NCBI RefSeq assembly: GCF_022458985.1 | Contig: NC_061771.1 | Span: 18,158,001 to 18,222,000 of the forward strand | DNA length: 64,000 bases | DNA from: Mugil cephalus | Lineage: Eukaryota; Chordata; Actinopteri; Mugiliformes; Mugilidae | Direction: 5' to 3' | Shown: positions 38,501-49,385 of the stretch, in pieces | How the letters are laid out: every line of letters starts with the position of its first letter | Position numbering within the stretch: position 1 is the first letter of the stretch | Notes under the pieces: generated by a model | Databases searched by the model: none | Told to the model about the DNA's origin: nothing | Seen by the model: only the letters and a program-made list of their open reading frames with translations | Made by a program: the position numbers and the translations under genes

Positions 38501-41500
38501 TTATGGAAGAACACTTGATACCAGAATAAAGCAAAATTGGATAATTCATGTTCAGGGGTTAAATGAAAATGTGAACAATTTGTTTTGGACATGTAACACA
38601 GTTAATATTGATTAGATTTGCTTTTGTAGATAATGTGTGAAAAGGTTTGAGGGAGCCATGAGACAGCCGTTTGGTAAACGCTAAAAGCCAACTCGAGGAC
38701 TTTCCATTCTGCTCGTTTAAGGTTGGTGTTTCTTTCATCATGAACATCCTCTATTTCTCAAATCTCACCTTCACGGTTATGCTGTAGCCACTGATGGGCA
38801 TCGTGTTGTAATTTGATAAACTGGCTTAAAAGGAGCAATCCCAGTGTCAGTACCTGGGGACTAAAAAGATGACTTCATAAAGTCATTAATTTCCTGTAAC
38901 CGCTTCTGTAACCGGGTGGCGGGGGCTGGTGTTTGTCCCAGCTGTCATTGGGCGAGAGGCGAGCTACACCCTGGACAGGTTCCCAATCTGTCACAGGGCG
39001 GAAAGATGATGCTGAAGAGCTGTAAACTGACTGCAGATTATTTGCTTTCCAGTTCCTTAATTTGCACTGGACCTTCTAATTTATTGGTTTAATTGTTTAA
39101 ATGAACAATGAGTAATATATTTACTGTACAAAAGGAAAGAGGAACAAAATAAGCATCCATCCTGCTAAAACCCCACACAACCAGAGATGTAAAATGCATG
39201 CGAATATGAAATATGCTTTAGAAAGATGGAAAGGGTGACATTACAGTCGGCCTTTGTTGCCAGTAGTTCTTTGACGTTGGTTTGGGGTGTCTGTACCCTG
39301 AACTCTGTAAATATGAAACTTGTTATTTTCTGTAATTGGAGATTATGAGAACTATGATAATAATGATATAATTATGATAATTATGATATAAGATCTAGGT
39401 ATATCATGAGAAGAATGAACGTTATTTTCTACTAAAGGGCTTTGCAGAAAGAGGAGCGTAGGGTGAATCAACAGCAGAATGAAACAAAATATTAGACATG
39501 AAAATCCTATAATAACCACAGATAATACGTTTCCGACTATTGGTGCGTGACATCTGTTCACCATCTGTGTGTCTGAACACCTGCATTGATATTTCAGCCA
39601 GCTGGACCAAGCAACTACCATGATACTGTAGCTGATATGCAAACAGATTCATTTTTTATGTATTTTAGTCATCACATTGGTGTAAAACTTGCCGTTTAAC
39701 ATTTAAAATGTCCTAGATTTCAGCCCACAGGTCTAATTTGCAACCAAGTAGCTCCAGAACAGTGCAGAGAGAAAGCAAACATCACACCACCACAGTAAAC
39801 CACACCATCCATTCAGCGGGAGCCTTCTCGAGCAGCAACAAGTTCAATAGTAGTAAAGTTTGTTTGAGATGTAGCGGCCTAGTCTTACTTACCTGAGCAT
39901 CGGTTCTTCTGCTGACAGTCTGATAACCAGCAGAGACTCAGAGACTAAGGACATGTGCATGTTTTCTGCAGAGGGGATTAAGTCATGTAGCTTGGACTGA
40001 CGGATATATTTTAGTGTTGCACTCTGGAACACCTACAGACACATTTAGACAACCGACCATGACGCTGCAGCTGCACACTTTCACGTCATGCCTCACAGCT
40101 TTACAGGACCTTAAAAATGCTCACATCACAAGATAGTTCACAAGCCACAACCAAAGTTAAGATTTAAGACGCTCAGAAACTAAGCAACATTTATTGAGTA
40201 ATAGCAAGGTTGTTGTTGGTTGTATTTCCAAGTCTGTTTCTGACTCTGTTATTCAGCCCTGAGTGTTCGGTTTTGGCAAATAAATGTGTTTTTTATTTAA
40301 GAATCCAATGCCATCCTTAGGACCTCAAGCCAGAACACAAAAAAAATCAAATTGTGGCACTTGCATTGCATATATAATGTCATTGATTCCCATTGAAGAC
40401 ACTGACTCAGACTTGTGTTTGTGATAATGGGGCAAAATTAATAGAACAGAAATCTGCCGTGCATTTAACTCAGTACAGTGACGCGGTGTAGTGAATGGGT
40501 GAGGTTTTATTTTCTTTCTGTTGCTGGACGTAGTTTACTCCTTCATTTATTCATTGTATTCTTACAAATCACACAAGGATCATTAAGATGATCTTAAACA
40601 AAAATAAATTAGTTGAACTGTATGCATGTATAGCTTGTTATCATTTAAACATTGGACCGAGAGTTGGATTACAAAACAATTGTTCTGACGCCATACGTAA
40701 AGGAATGTGGAAGTGGTTATTATAACAATGACAGTTGATTTTAGTCTAGATCTCATTGTATATTGTAAATTACAGTCTCCTCTACCAGCATATTTAAAAT
40801 GAATCATTCATTCTTGGAAGTCAGGGCATGCGACTGGATGTTATCAATGGTCTTTGCAGGGTGTAAAGTAATTTAGACTATTATAAAAAAAACTTGACAT
40901 CTTGAGAAGTTGACAAAAACCAAGAAAATCTTTCTTGGAATTTTATCTGGTGAAACAGAAGAAGAGGTTTTGTACACTGCATGGCACTATATACAAGCAC
41001 AATAATGCTGCGGCAAACTAAGGAGGAGAAACTATTTCAGTTTCAGTCAACACTTTATGACGTCGAACGCTTTAACTTCCTTAATCTTGATGGGTGGGAG
41101 ATCACATACCAAGATACTAACTTGGCAATTACAATTTGATCACTCGCTTGTGCACATGATCTTTTTCAGAACTCTTTAGTTCACGGTGATCTTGGTTCCT
41201 GCCACCTGAGAAAAAACGATTTGTAGCTTGGGAGATGATGTAAAGTGGCGCAATGTAAATCGCAGAGATGTGACATGAGGTGAAGTTCTGTGATGTCCTC
41301 TGACGTGGTGTGACATTGTGTGGAGTGATTGATGACAGCTGATCTACAGCTGAAAAGACTGTCTGTAAAAACTCGACGCTGACACAAACAAGCACTCACA
41401 CACACACTTGACAGTCATAAATACTCAAGGACCAATCAGGTATCTGAAAATTGTGCAGTGTGACCAACTTTTCACACCTTCACTAAAAAAAGCCCCCCAA

Positions 41501-41627
41501 AAAGCCACCGCACCCAAGCTGGTGAACAGTTGAAGCTCACCTCGTTCTTGTCTTTGGAGCGAGAGACGCTCTTGCCGCTGTTGACTGTCTCCCTGGCCGG
41601 AACCACAGTTATCTGTTGTATGGGCAT
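29504..41627 (-). CDS. marchf1: Membrane-associated RING-CH E3 ubiquitin ligase MARCHF1
   Basis: Core exons on the minus strand are 41627-41541, 35955-35905, 34571-34498, 32653-32473, 32377-32233 and 29826-29504. All have GT-AG borders and matching phases, giving 286 residues (human about 289). The N-terminus [12 protein letters not shown] resembles the MARCHF8-type start; exon 2 encodes [15 protein letters not shown]. The RING-CH domain uses C70, C73, C87, C89, H97, C100, C113 and C116. Two transmembrane helices follow, about 145-166 ([20 protein letters not shown]) and 190-206, with [17 protein letters not shown] and the invariant [14 protein letters not shown]. The family places ubiquitin on MHC II, CD86, transferrin receptor and other cargo to drive endocytosis. 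An 810-nt cassette (33588-32779) can lengthen the protein to 556 residues. marchf1 rather than marchf8 is chosen from sequence and from the tma16/smim31/apela context. Alternative first exons in the long introns are possible. Confidence 0.94.
29827..32232 (-). other. marchf1: marchf1 last intron
   Basis: Intron separating the two transmembrane-helix exons. No other gene, repeat family or RNA gene recognised. AT-rich with short homopolymer runs. Confidence 0.6.
32779..33588 (-). CDS. marchf1: marchf1 cassette exon, 270 codons, Arg/Ser-rich
   Basis: On the minus strand the exon opens after GTGCGTGTAG and ends at GTCTGCAG before GTGAGT. It is 810 nt, phase 2 at both ends, so inclusion or skipping keeps frame. 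It encodes a charged, presumably disordered segment with basic clusters ([27 protein letters not shown]), Ser-rich stretches ([21 protein letters not shown]) and acidic patches. Its last codons, SDDSELEVC, recreate the Cys-Arg start of the RING-CH domain that exon 34571-34498 otherwise provides (SSQDIC). Long isoforms of MARCHF1 and MARCHF8 with a large N-terminal exon are, as I recall, known in vertebrates; this would be the fish counterpart. Opposing open frames across it are shadows of its GC-rich codons. Confidence 0.85.
33589..33640 (-). promoter_or_regulatory. marchf1: UG-repeat acceptor of marchf1 cassette exon
   Basis: On the transcribed strand the 3' splice site is preceded by a TG-rich tract (TGTGTGTGTGTGTTTGTGCG then TGTAG) instead of a normal polypyrimidine tract. 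UG repeats bind splicing regulators such as TDP-43 and CELF proteins. A regulatory role here is inference. Confidence 0.55.
33641..35904 (-). other. marchf1: marchf1 introns around exon 34571-34498
   Basis: Apart from the 74-nt coding exon at 34571-34498 ([20 protein letters not shown] then QDIC), both flanks appear intronic, with no repeat family I can name. Confidence 0.5.
35956..41540 (-). other. marchf1: marchf1 first coding intron
   Basis: A 5.6-kb intron. The one recognisable element is a dispersed teleost repeat fragment at about 38.89-39.0 kb. No alternative coding first exon could be supported, although such exons exist in mammals. Short exon-like words occur but without matching frame and splice sites. 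Confidence 0.5.
38890..39003 (+). mobile_element. Dispersed teleost repeat fragment
   Basis: The words CCGGGTGGCGGGGGCTGG, CCCAGCTGTCATTGGGCGAG and ACACCCTGGACAGGTTCCCA form a module found very widely in teleost genomes as part of retroposed repeats. It is fragmentary; the parent family is not assigned here. Confidence 0.65.
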
Positions 41628-41931
41628 GCTGCTGTTTCCAGGCAACGCTCCGGTATCACTCCCACAGCATTCCCAGCACGCCGCTCCTTCCTGTCCTCCG
41701 ATCTGCGTTCCTGTGTGGGATGCGCTGTCCCATCCACGAGCTTTTTTTTTTTTTTAGAGGAAGGCGACGGCGCTCCGGGATCGCTCTCCTTTTTCAGTCC
41801 AAATCCGGATCATCGGCGGGAGCGTAGATGGAACGGGATCAGGTCACCGTGGCAACAAGAAGACAGCTCCGAAGATGATCGGGTGTGAGGTCGTCATGAC
41901 AACTGGGAAACTACTCCACAGTGCGCACCAA

Positions 41932-41976
41932 CTCCTCCTCCTCCTCCTCCTCCTCCTCCTCCTCCTCCTCTTCTTC
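41932..41976. repeat. (CTC)n triplet repeat
   Basis: About 14 CTC units, probably in the marchf1 5' flank or 5' UTR region. The Arg, Gly or Glu homopolymer open frames on the minus strand are artefacts. Confidence 0.9.
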
Positions 41977-42265
41977 TGGCCTCCTGCTGCGAGAGAGCGA
42001 CAAGCGAAAGCAGAAGAGTTGAGACGGAGCTGAGCAGTAAACAAGGAGGCAGGGAAAACGTGCGTTGTCGTGATATGTGTGTGTGTGTGTGTGTGTGCGC
42101 CTCTCTGGAAGGGGCAGAGTAAGGATTTGGTCGTGCTTGCTGTTCAACTAGCATAAGGTCCACGAGGATTAGGGCTTAGACTAACCTCAATCTCCTCCTG
42201 TGACCAGTGGTGTCACTAATGAGCTTACACAACTTGTGCACATGGACAGCACTCACTCATAAGCA

Positions 42266-42288
42266 CACACGCACACACACACACACAC
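42266..42288. repeat. (AC)n microsatellite
   Basis: Short CA-type dinucleotide tract. A similar (TG)n tract lies at about 42078-42098. Confidence 0.85.
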
Positions 42289-43211
42289 TCCCTGATTGAT
42301 AGACGTGACGCCACCTCGCTTCTTCTGACATATTAAAGGAGTGAAGGCACATTGCTCTAGTGAGAAACCCACATACATAAAATACTGTAGCTTCGCAGTA
42401 TGTGTGTGTAGAGGTGTGTGCGTAGGTGTGTGGGCGGGGAGGGTGTAAGCCTATTTCAAACCGTCTCAGGTCACGAGGATTATGATCGATATAACTTGAA
42501 AATGTGGGACTCGCCGAAGAGCAGTGGCTGACTGGAGGGGAAGAGGCATTTCCAGAGGCCACGCACCACAGTCACACTCGCACAGTGACTGTACAAATGA
42601 ACCTAACACACACATTGTCGAACGGCGGGAGGAAGCCACAGCATCTGTAGAAAACTTGCAGGGAGAACATGCAAACTTCGCTCAGAAAGACCACAGAAAC
42701 CTCTGGCTGTGAGGTTGCAGTGCGGTTACAGCTAGCTTGGCCTATTTTCTATAGTCAGGGGCATCGCAGTGTTTCCTCTCAGACATCACTTCTAACACCA
42801 CTTCTAACACGTCCACCGCCCAGCGTATAACGTGGAACGTACGCACCGTGGTGAAACGGCACCGACCGTGGATTACATGGTCCAGCAGGTGAACTCTGAA
42901 GCAGCAGAATCAGTGTAGAATAGACACGCATGCTCTAAGCCACCGCTTTTTCACCACTTCATCCACTCTTAGCGGTACCCCTTAACCTTTATACCGGTTA
43001 AGATCTGTTTCAGTTCTCTAGTTTAATCAACATCCACCTCTTCTTTGGCTGAACTCAACTTATGCTGGTCTGTCACCCCTCTGCTTGAGGTTTTCTATTC
43101 CTAAAAGTGCAGGAAAATGCCTCATTTATAGTGTCATTCTGTTTTTCTTTTCTACGGTGAACAAGCCATGAACCAATATGAACATAACCCCTTTATCGTG
43201 TCTTTTCGCAG

Positions 43212-43299
43212 GGAGCCGGGGATGGACTGTGTGTCCGCATAACATTCAGCAGCTCGTTAGCGGCAGTAACAACTGTACACTAAGAGAAGAGGTGGCTGA
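43212..43299 (+). other. Candidate 5' untranslated exon of the smim31 paralogue
   Basis: An 88-nt interval is bounded by an acceptor (TCTTTTCGCAG) and a strong donor (CTGA then GTAAGT). It would join phase-compatibly to the acceptor at 44070 (CACATGCAG). It has no in-frame Met and carries a six-codon upstream frame starting at 43220. Its existence is inferred only from splice-site consensus. Confidence 0.35.
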
Positions 43300-43873
43300 G
43301 TAAGTATCCCAGATATGAACGGCCACCCACCCACATCATTTACACATATAAGACGGTGCATTGGCACATCACTGCAGTGTCACTGAACTTGTGCTGGAAA
43401 TGGGGAAGTCGATGCACTGGTTTTGTGGCGTCCAAAAATAAACAAACAATGCTCGTTCTTCACCATGTGTGGCACGCTGGCGTGTCAACTGCATGTCAGA
43501 AATGAGTCATGGTAACAACTAATAATTTGCAATTCGCATTTGCAATGCAACAAGGAATTACCACATCACAATCCAACGAACACCAGAAAACCGCTAAAAC
43601 TTTACATTCCACTGAAAGTTTCCATTTCAGAGCTACAGGTCAATAGCATTTACGAACGGCAAAATCTCATATACCCTCATTTCCTAGAGCACATACCTGA
43701 GGGTTATTATGAGTCTGAAAATTAATACATTCCTGCATTTTTGGTGCGGAGACTCTGCTCAAACACACAGAGACGTGGGGTCCATTAATAATTAGGGTTA
43801 ATATGATCTCACTTGAACTTGAGAGGGGATGTGTCTAAGCCAGTTCTTCACAGTTCTTGCAAGTGTGTAACAC

Positions 43874-43940
43874 AGAGAAAGAGAGAGAGAGGTAGCGAGA
43901 GAGACAGAGACAGAGACAGAGACAGAGACAGAGACAGACA
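43874..43940. repeat. (GAGA)/(GAGACA)n repeat
   Basis: Purine-rich tract of GA and GACAGA units in the interval upstream of the paralogue's coding exon. Open frames on either strand here are artefacts. Confidence 0.9.
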
Positions 43941-44091
43941 GAAAACACACTGTGTCCTGAAGACGCTTGATGTGTCTATATGCTCCTGTAACACACCTGG
44001 TAAGTCTTTAAGGATACTTTTGACCCTGGGAAAGGTGATGATTGTACTAATGCACTTGTCCACATGCAGCTGTGACGGCCGGTGTAACTCG

Positions 44092-47010
44092 ATGGCCTCC
44101 CTGTTAACTGAGCTGGAGGTGTTGACGATTATGTTCTCTCTCCTGGTTTTCGCCCTCTTCACTCTTACTGGAATGCTCAAAGAGGAATGTGCGCACTCTG
44201 ATGGTACGACGTTTGTTTCTACTTCATGATTATTGTCATTTCCATACAGTTTTCTTCTGACATTTCACAACCAGATTTAGGAGCAAATATCATATGCAAA
44301 ATAAGAAGACAGAAAAATTGTTCATCAGGTAAGCCTTGATCGGATTTGGAAAGAAGATTTGTAAAGATCTGTAAAGATCTGCAAAGGTATTAGCGATACC
44401 TCTCGGTATTGTAGAAAACAATTCTACAGCCACCACAATGACCACCATCAAATGAACGCCTTTCTAAAATAGTTCAAACTGGTTTCATTGTGCGTCTGTT
44501 TTAACAAAGCATAACTAAACCGAGTGCCAAATAACTGTTAACTAGGTGCACAGGTATTTATGAATGTATCATTTTAATAATTTTTAACTGTGCACCTTCA
44601 ATGGCATCTTGCTGTACTTATTTTCCGTTCCTTTTACCACTGTTTTAACCTCGTAGTCTCAAAGGCGTAGTAAATTAGAATTTGTTACGATACTTGTACT
44701 TGCTTTTCTCAGTTATTCTGTGTCTGTCCTGCTAAATTAGTAATAAATTAACCCTGTAAAACCTGAACCATTAAATAAGTGACAGAATAATTCTTTGAAA
44801 ATAGAGTTTTTATTGGACCTTCTGACAAATAAAAAAAATAATAAAAAATGTCAGTCTGCATGTATGACTTTTAATTTGTATCACTTTTGATACATCCAGA
44901 TGTTTTGTGCAATTTATTGTTTTTTTTTCCTTGTAACATTTTAGTTTCTTAGTAACATCACCAATGGAACCGGTGTGGTTGAAGAGGAACTTTTCAATTA
45001 TTTAAGTTCACAGTGTTAAGTTCACAGCCTCTATTTAGTGTCATGATAGGACCGGCCTTTGCTTGTTCAGGCACAGATGGACGTTACATTTCTCACAGTA
45101 CACACGGGAGAACTGATGCCTATGCAGTGCTTGCATCTCTGTTGGGTTTCCCATGTTGGGAAATGATCAATGCGATCCTTTCTCACATCAGTGGCCACAC
45201 AAGAGCTTTGCCTTTTGCGGGGAGGAGTTTTTCCTGTTTCTGGAGTGGACACTGGTCTGCCACACTTGATTTTGCTTTTTCCTGCACTTGTGAGAGCGAT
45301 GCCAACAGCAGCTTGAAACCTTTGCAGGGGCATGAGTTTCTGCCTGGGCTTCAGTATTTTCTGGTCTCTTCGGTAGAGGTTCCATGTGTTGATGAATGCC
45401 ACAGTGACAGTGTGCCACCAAATGTACATGTACCATTATGTACATGTCCCTATAAGCTGGGCAACTTTACTAACCCCATGTGCAAGTACATGCCAAAAAT
45501 TAGATCAATTTCTTTAGCAGTTGTGTTCACTGACTTTGTTTCCTGCTGCACGCTCTACTGGTTTGTTTGTTCTGCAATTTCCTGTAGCATTTCATTAGTT
45601 ACAAACTCTTTGAAATACAACACATTGATCAGATTCAACGTCTGGAGGTTCAAAATTCTTTTTTTTTCCACTGGTACTCTTTCCTTTTCACCATGCCTCT
45701 TGCTGACTGCTTTGTTGTTGTGTCTGGTCTTGTTGTTGTTCATTCCTTATCCTCCTCATCGTCGTCATCTTCTGCTAACTGCTCCATATCGCTTGAATTG
45801 CCATCCACAGTCAGTTTCAGGACACCTTCCACACTGCATCAGTTTGCCTTCTAAAACACACACTAAACAACATCACATTTATATTGTATCTTTATATTTA
45901 TATAACGCTAACCCATCATTCAACAAGTCATCAATCATCATGATACAGCAGGATGCATTTACCAAATACAGTATAGGTTAAACATTTCTACTCTAAATAT
46001 ACCTAATTATGTCATTTAAAATTTTATTTAGTTTGTTAGAACAATAAACAGACTGTACGTTGCTTTATGGAGTACATGATGTATGAAATGCAATAAAATG
46101 ATAATGGACAGATTTGCAAATAAATTACCTTACATACCTGCTGTATGGATTTTGATACACACACTTTAAACATTAAATTAAATACTATTTACTAAACAAG
46201 TTGTAAAATATTCTACATAGTATCAGTGCAGCAACTATTCCTATTGGTGGTTCAGTAACAATTTTTCAACAGTTTTTCTTACCTTAACTTTTTCAAAATT
46301 GGCCACAATATCCAAGAGAAAACACATGTGGGTCACTGACTGTTAATTGCCATGTTGGCCTATAAAAGGCCTATGAAATGCAGACATGCAATGCAAACAC
46401 TATAATCCATAGACTCAGAATCACAGTGAACATATTCAAACGTATCTGAGGCAGCAGCAAAAGTACTTTGGTACTTTATGCAAGTCAATTGCACAACAGC
46501 TCTTACCCATTTCTTTTACCTAGTTTTACAATTAGATGGTATTAAAGTCTATGATTCAAACTAATGCAGCTTTTCTCCATGCTCATCTAACACTACTTGC
46601 TATTCAGTGGCCGTAACCACAGACACTTCCGCTTGCTCTTTAGCTGTGACTCAGACCACACTAACCATGTTGTACCTGCAGTTGTAGTGTGAACACAGCA
46701 TGTCCCTCCAATAGCATGATGCTAACACTCCCGTACTTCGCTGTATTATTCAGGTGACCTGCCTGACCACGGCAAATGGTGACCTTATTTTAGAAGTCTG
46801 CGACTGTCTCATACAGTCTGAATGAAAACCTATTTTATAGTTTCCTTCATTCACTGTTATATATCTAATTTAAGTATTTTGTCAAATATTGCTGCTTTGT
46901 GTTATTTTTTGTCTACTGCGCTTTATTTGTGCTTGAGAAATGATCCCCAACCTGGTTTGTTAGATATCACAGTTATTTTCTCTTTTTTTTATATGAAAAA
47001 TCTACATGAC

Positions 47011-47105
<95 letters not shown>

Positions 47106-47531
47106 GCAGCAAATGGGTGGATGTGTCTCTGACTGTAAAAGCACTTTGAGTACCTTTGGGTAGGTAGAAAAGCGCTATATAAGAGCAAGACCATTTACCA
47201 TATAAGAGTAAGACCATTAGCATAAGCGCCTGGGTCATTTTTTTGACTTAAATATCAATAAAAATATCAGTGTGCTTGCTAAAAAATGTGTTTTTTCTTG
47301 TTTTTCGAAAACATTTGGTGTTAAGATTTTGTAAGAGACGCCACAGAATCGTCTCGATTCATGTTACTTTTAAGTCAACACCAGATCAGTGCTTTCCTCT
47401 TCCTCTTCTTGTCACTGTCGTGTCACTATCTTTAACACTGAGGTGAAAAACTAAATAAAATCATTGTATTTGTTATTTTATTTTCTGCAGAGGATAATGT
47501 GAATCCACAGAGTGAGGAGGTGACAGTCTGA
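44092..47531 (+). CDS. SMIM31-like single-pass micropeptide, tandem paralogue
   Basis: Two coding exons, 44092-44203 and 47491-47531, give 50 residues. An acceptor at 44070 lies just upstream of the ATG, and exon 1 ends GATG before GTACGA. The peptide starts MASLLTELEVLTIMFSLLVF, contains one transmembrane helix (about 11-28) and ends in an acidic tail (DEDNVNPQSEEVTV). Against smim31 at 50015 it aligns without gaps: M1, E9, I13, V19, F20, L22, F23 and L25 are identical, and T6, L8 and T24 match human SMIM31 as I recall it. Coding exon 1 is 112 nt in both genes and both introns are phase 1, followed by an acidic codon run. These points argue for tandem duplication. The function of the family is unknown to me. 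An ATTAAA poly(A) signal lies at 47614. The 3.3-kb intron holds a piggyBac remnant and a GATA repeat. Expression is unproven. Confidence 0.72.
45050..45860 (-). mobile_element. piggyBac-family transposase remnant, internally deleted
   Basis: Minus-strand reading in broken frames shows an acidic N-terminal stretch, then LYFKEFVTNEMLQEIAEQTN, then EIDLIFGMYLHMGLVKLPSL. It jumps straight to the C-terminal WWHTVTVAFINTWNLYRRD, FQAAVGIALTSAGKS, RKDRIDHFPTWETQQRCKHC and a degenerate cysteine-rich end. This order matches PGBD/piggyBac transposases, with the catalytic aspartate region between KLPSL and WWHTV missing. Stops and frameshifts make it inactive. It lies in antisense orientation in the intron of the smim31 paralogue. 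Terminal repeats and TTAA duplications were not identified, so the boundaries are approximate. Confidence 0.8.
47012..47105. repeat. (GATA)n microsatellite
   Basis: About 23 GATA units in the intron of the smim31 paralogue. Ser-Ile-Tyr-Leu open frames on the minus strand are artefacts. Likely length-polymorphic. Confidence 0.97.
47134..47222 (+). mobile_element. LINE/SINE-like 3' tail
   Basis: Words such as AAAAGCACTTTGAGTACCTT and AGAAAAGCGCTATATAAGAG are the usual 3' tail of teleost L2-like retroposons. Adjacent to the GATA tract, which may have grown from its tail. Confidence 0.6.
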
Positions 47532-49385
47532 CTTCCGACAAGACCTGGGAGTCAGATCTCAGATACTGCAGAGGGAACCAGCAACTCCTTCTCGCCGTTC
47601 AGTACAACAACGTATTAAACACAGCCTCGTGTCTGTGTGTGTGTTCTCAGTTAAGAGCACAAGTCAAAGTCTAAATGGTGACCTCTGAAGGCGTGTGTAC
47701 GCTACTTAAGGATCCAGTGTTTTGCTTCCAGGATGAGGCACAAAGGAGTGGCCTGCCTTGTACATTATAAAAATATTTCAACAAAGAAACGCCTACTTGA
47801 ACAAACAGTATTTCGAAGGCATCTTTGAGAGCGTGTGTCTGGGAAGACAAGCAGAAAGGCTTTAACTTGAATCTTCAGACCTGAAAACAACGGATATAGT
47901 TCTTCGAACAGTAAGTTTAAAACCTTTATACACACTGTCTCGCATTTCGCTGTTTTGCTCTGTGAGAAATTCTTAGGAGTTGTAGGTCAACCTGTTTCCA
48001 GAGGTGCTGTTCGTAATATAGCTCGGAAAGAAAAGGTGCGCTGGTGCGATTAGAGTGAATGTGAATGTGGAATGTGTCTGAATAACGTCTGACAGCGATC
48101 AGGGTGGAGCAATCGTGACTGTGCACTGCAAAAAAAATGTGTGAATCAGAAGCCATCTGCCTCTCTGTGGTGATACAACTAAGTTGTTATTTTGAACAGA
48201 TATGAAAGCCACCTGCGGGTTCACATATTAATTTAGCCTCTGTGAATATTAACTAATATTTAAAGTGGATTTAGGTGACATTGCTGAAGAGGTTTGATCA
48301 TGAAACTCTGTAAATAAAAAGTTAATTCACTGATGTAAATTCTCCTGTAAGTGTCCAGCGTCTTCAGCATTTCAGTCTGTTTTATTCATGAGTTACTCAC
48401 ACTATGACACTTCTTAACTTCACATTTCTTAACTTTTTAGCATTTAAATACAGTCAGTGAAATTGCTATGGTCACTTGAGGAAGGTAATTATTATCAGAC
48501 AATTCCAGTTTACAATGTGTCATAAAGCTCTAAGGGAAGTACTGTACATTTGTGAACAGAGATGCACACTGAACTTTTACACTGTAGATATATACAATCA
48601 AGGCTTTTAAAATGTAAGTGCTGTAAATAGAATGAGGGCTTTGAGCACGGGACGTGACACAGTTAGAGCGCCCTCTTGTGGGGGCACTGGTTCCTGCATT
48701 CAAAGGGAATTGCAAGACATAACTTGAGGAAAATATTCATTGTATGGTTGTGGGAAGAGCACGCATCAGTTAAGCACCTAAATTGATTTATCTATCATGA
48801 TTTCCTAATAATTAATGTCCTTGATTAGAACTCTCATATTATGAGTAAGGCATGTACAGTACAGCTGCACTGTGGAAATGACCAAACTAAGCTGAATATC
48901 AGTGGAGCCCAAATAGCTGAATAAAACATCTGTTTTTATTATTAAAAACATAATCGTAGTTTCACAAATTATAGCTGGACACTGAAAACTAATTGTGCAG
49001 TGTGTTTTTCTTTATGGATTATAGCATCACGTTTGTCTTTGAAAATACTTTGATTATCCAGTTCAAATTATCAGTTACCCAGGTTATCGTACCAGTTATC
49101 CAGGTTATCGTAGTTCAACAAGCCACTTAAACATTCAAGAACAGCCACCTTTGTTTTACTTTTGTTTTAGATATAAAACCAGCTTCAATGAGTTGTTGTT
49201 ACATAAAGATTAGAAGGATTCTAAGCATTTTTCACATATATCTGTAAACATAACTAAACATAACTAATTATTTATACTGAACTCAGTATAAATAATAAAC
49301 CAGTGTGCCACAATGCAATAAAATACAGCCATTGAAAATGTATAAGTATACGTTCATGAGGTTACAGTAAATGGAAATGTAGATA
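47532..49385. other. Interval between smim31 paralogue and smim31
   Basis: Contains the probable 3' UTR of the paralogue (poly(A) signal ATTAAA at 47614-47619) followed by AT-rich sequence with no recognised coding exon. 5' untranslated exons of smim31 may lie here but cannot be seen. Confidence 0.4.

Larger units (their letters stand above)
41628..43211. other. Intergenic interval between marchf1 and the smim31 paralogue
   Basis: The two genes diverge from here, so both promoters are probably within or near it. The marchf1 5' UTR should begin just right of 41627. A CTC triplet run, several TG/AC tracts and otherwise unremarkable sequence are present. No TATA box stands out. Confidence 0.4.

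Noticed and set aside
45013-45981. 322-codon plus-strand open frame as a real gene
   Set aside because: It is antisense to a recognisable piggyBac remnant, has no family resemblance or splice context, and its composition fits a translated antisense strand. Kept only as a low-interest observation.
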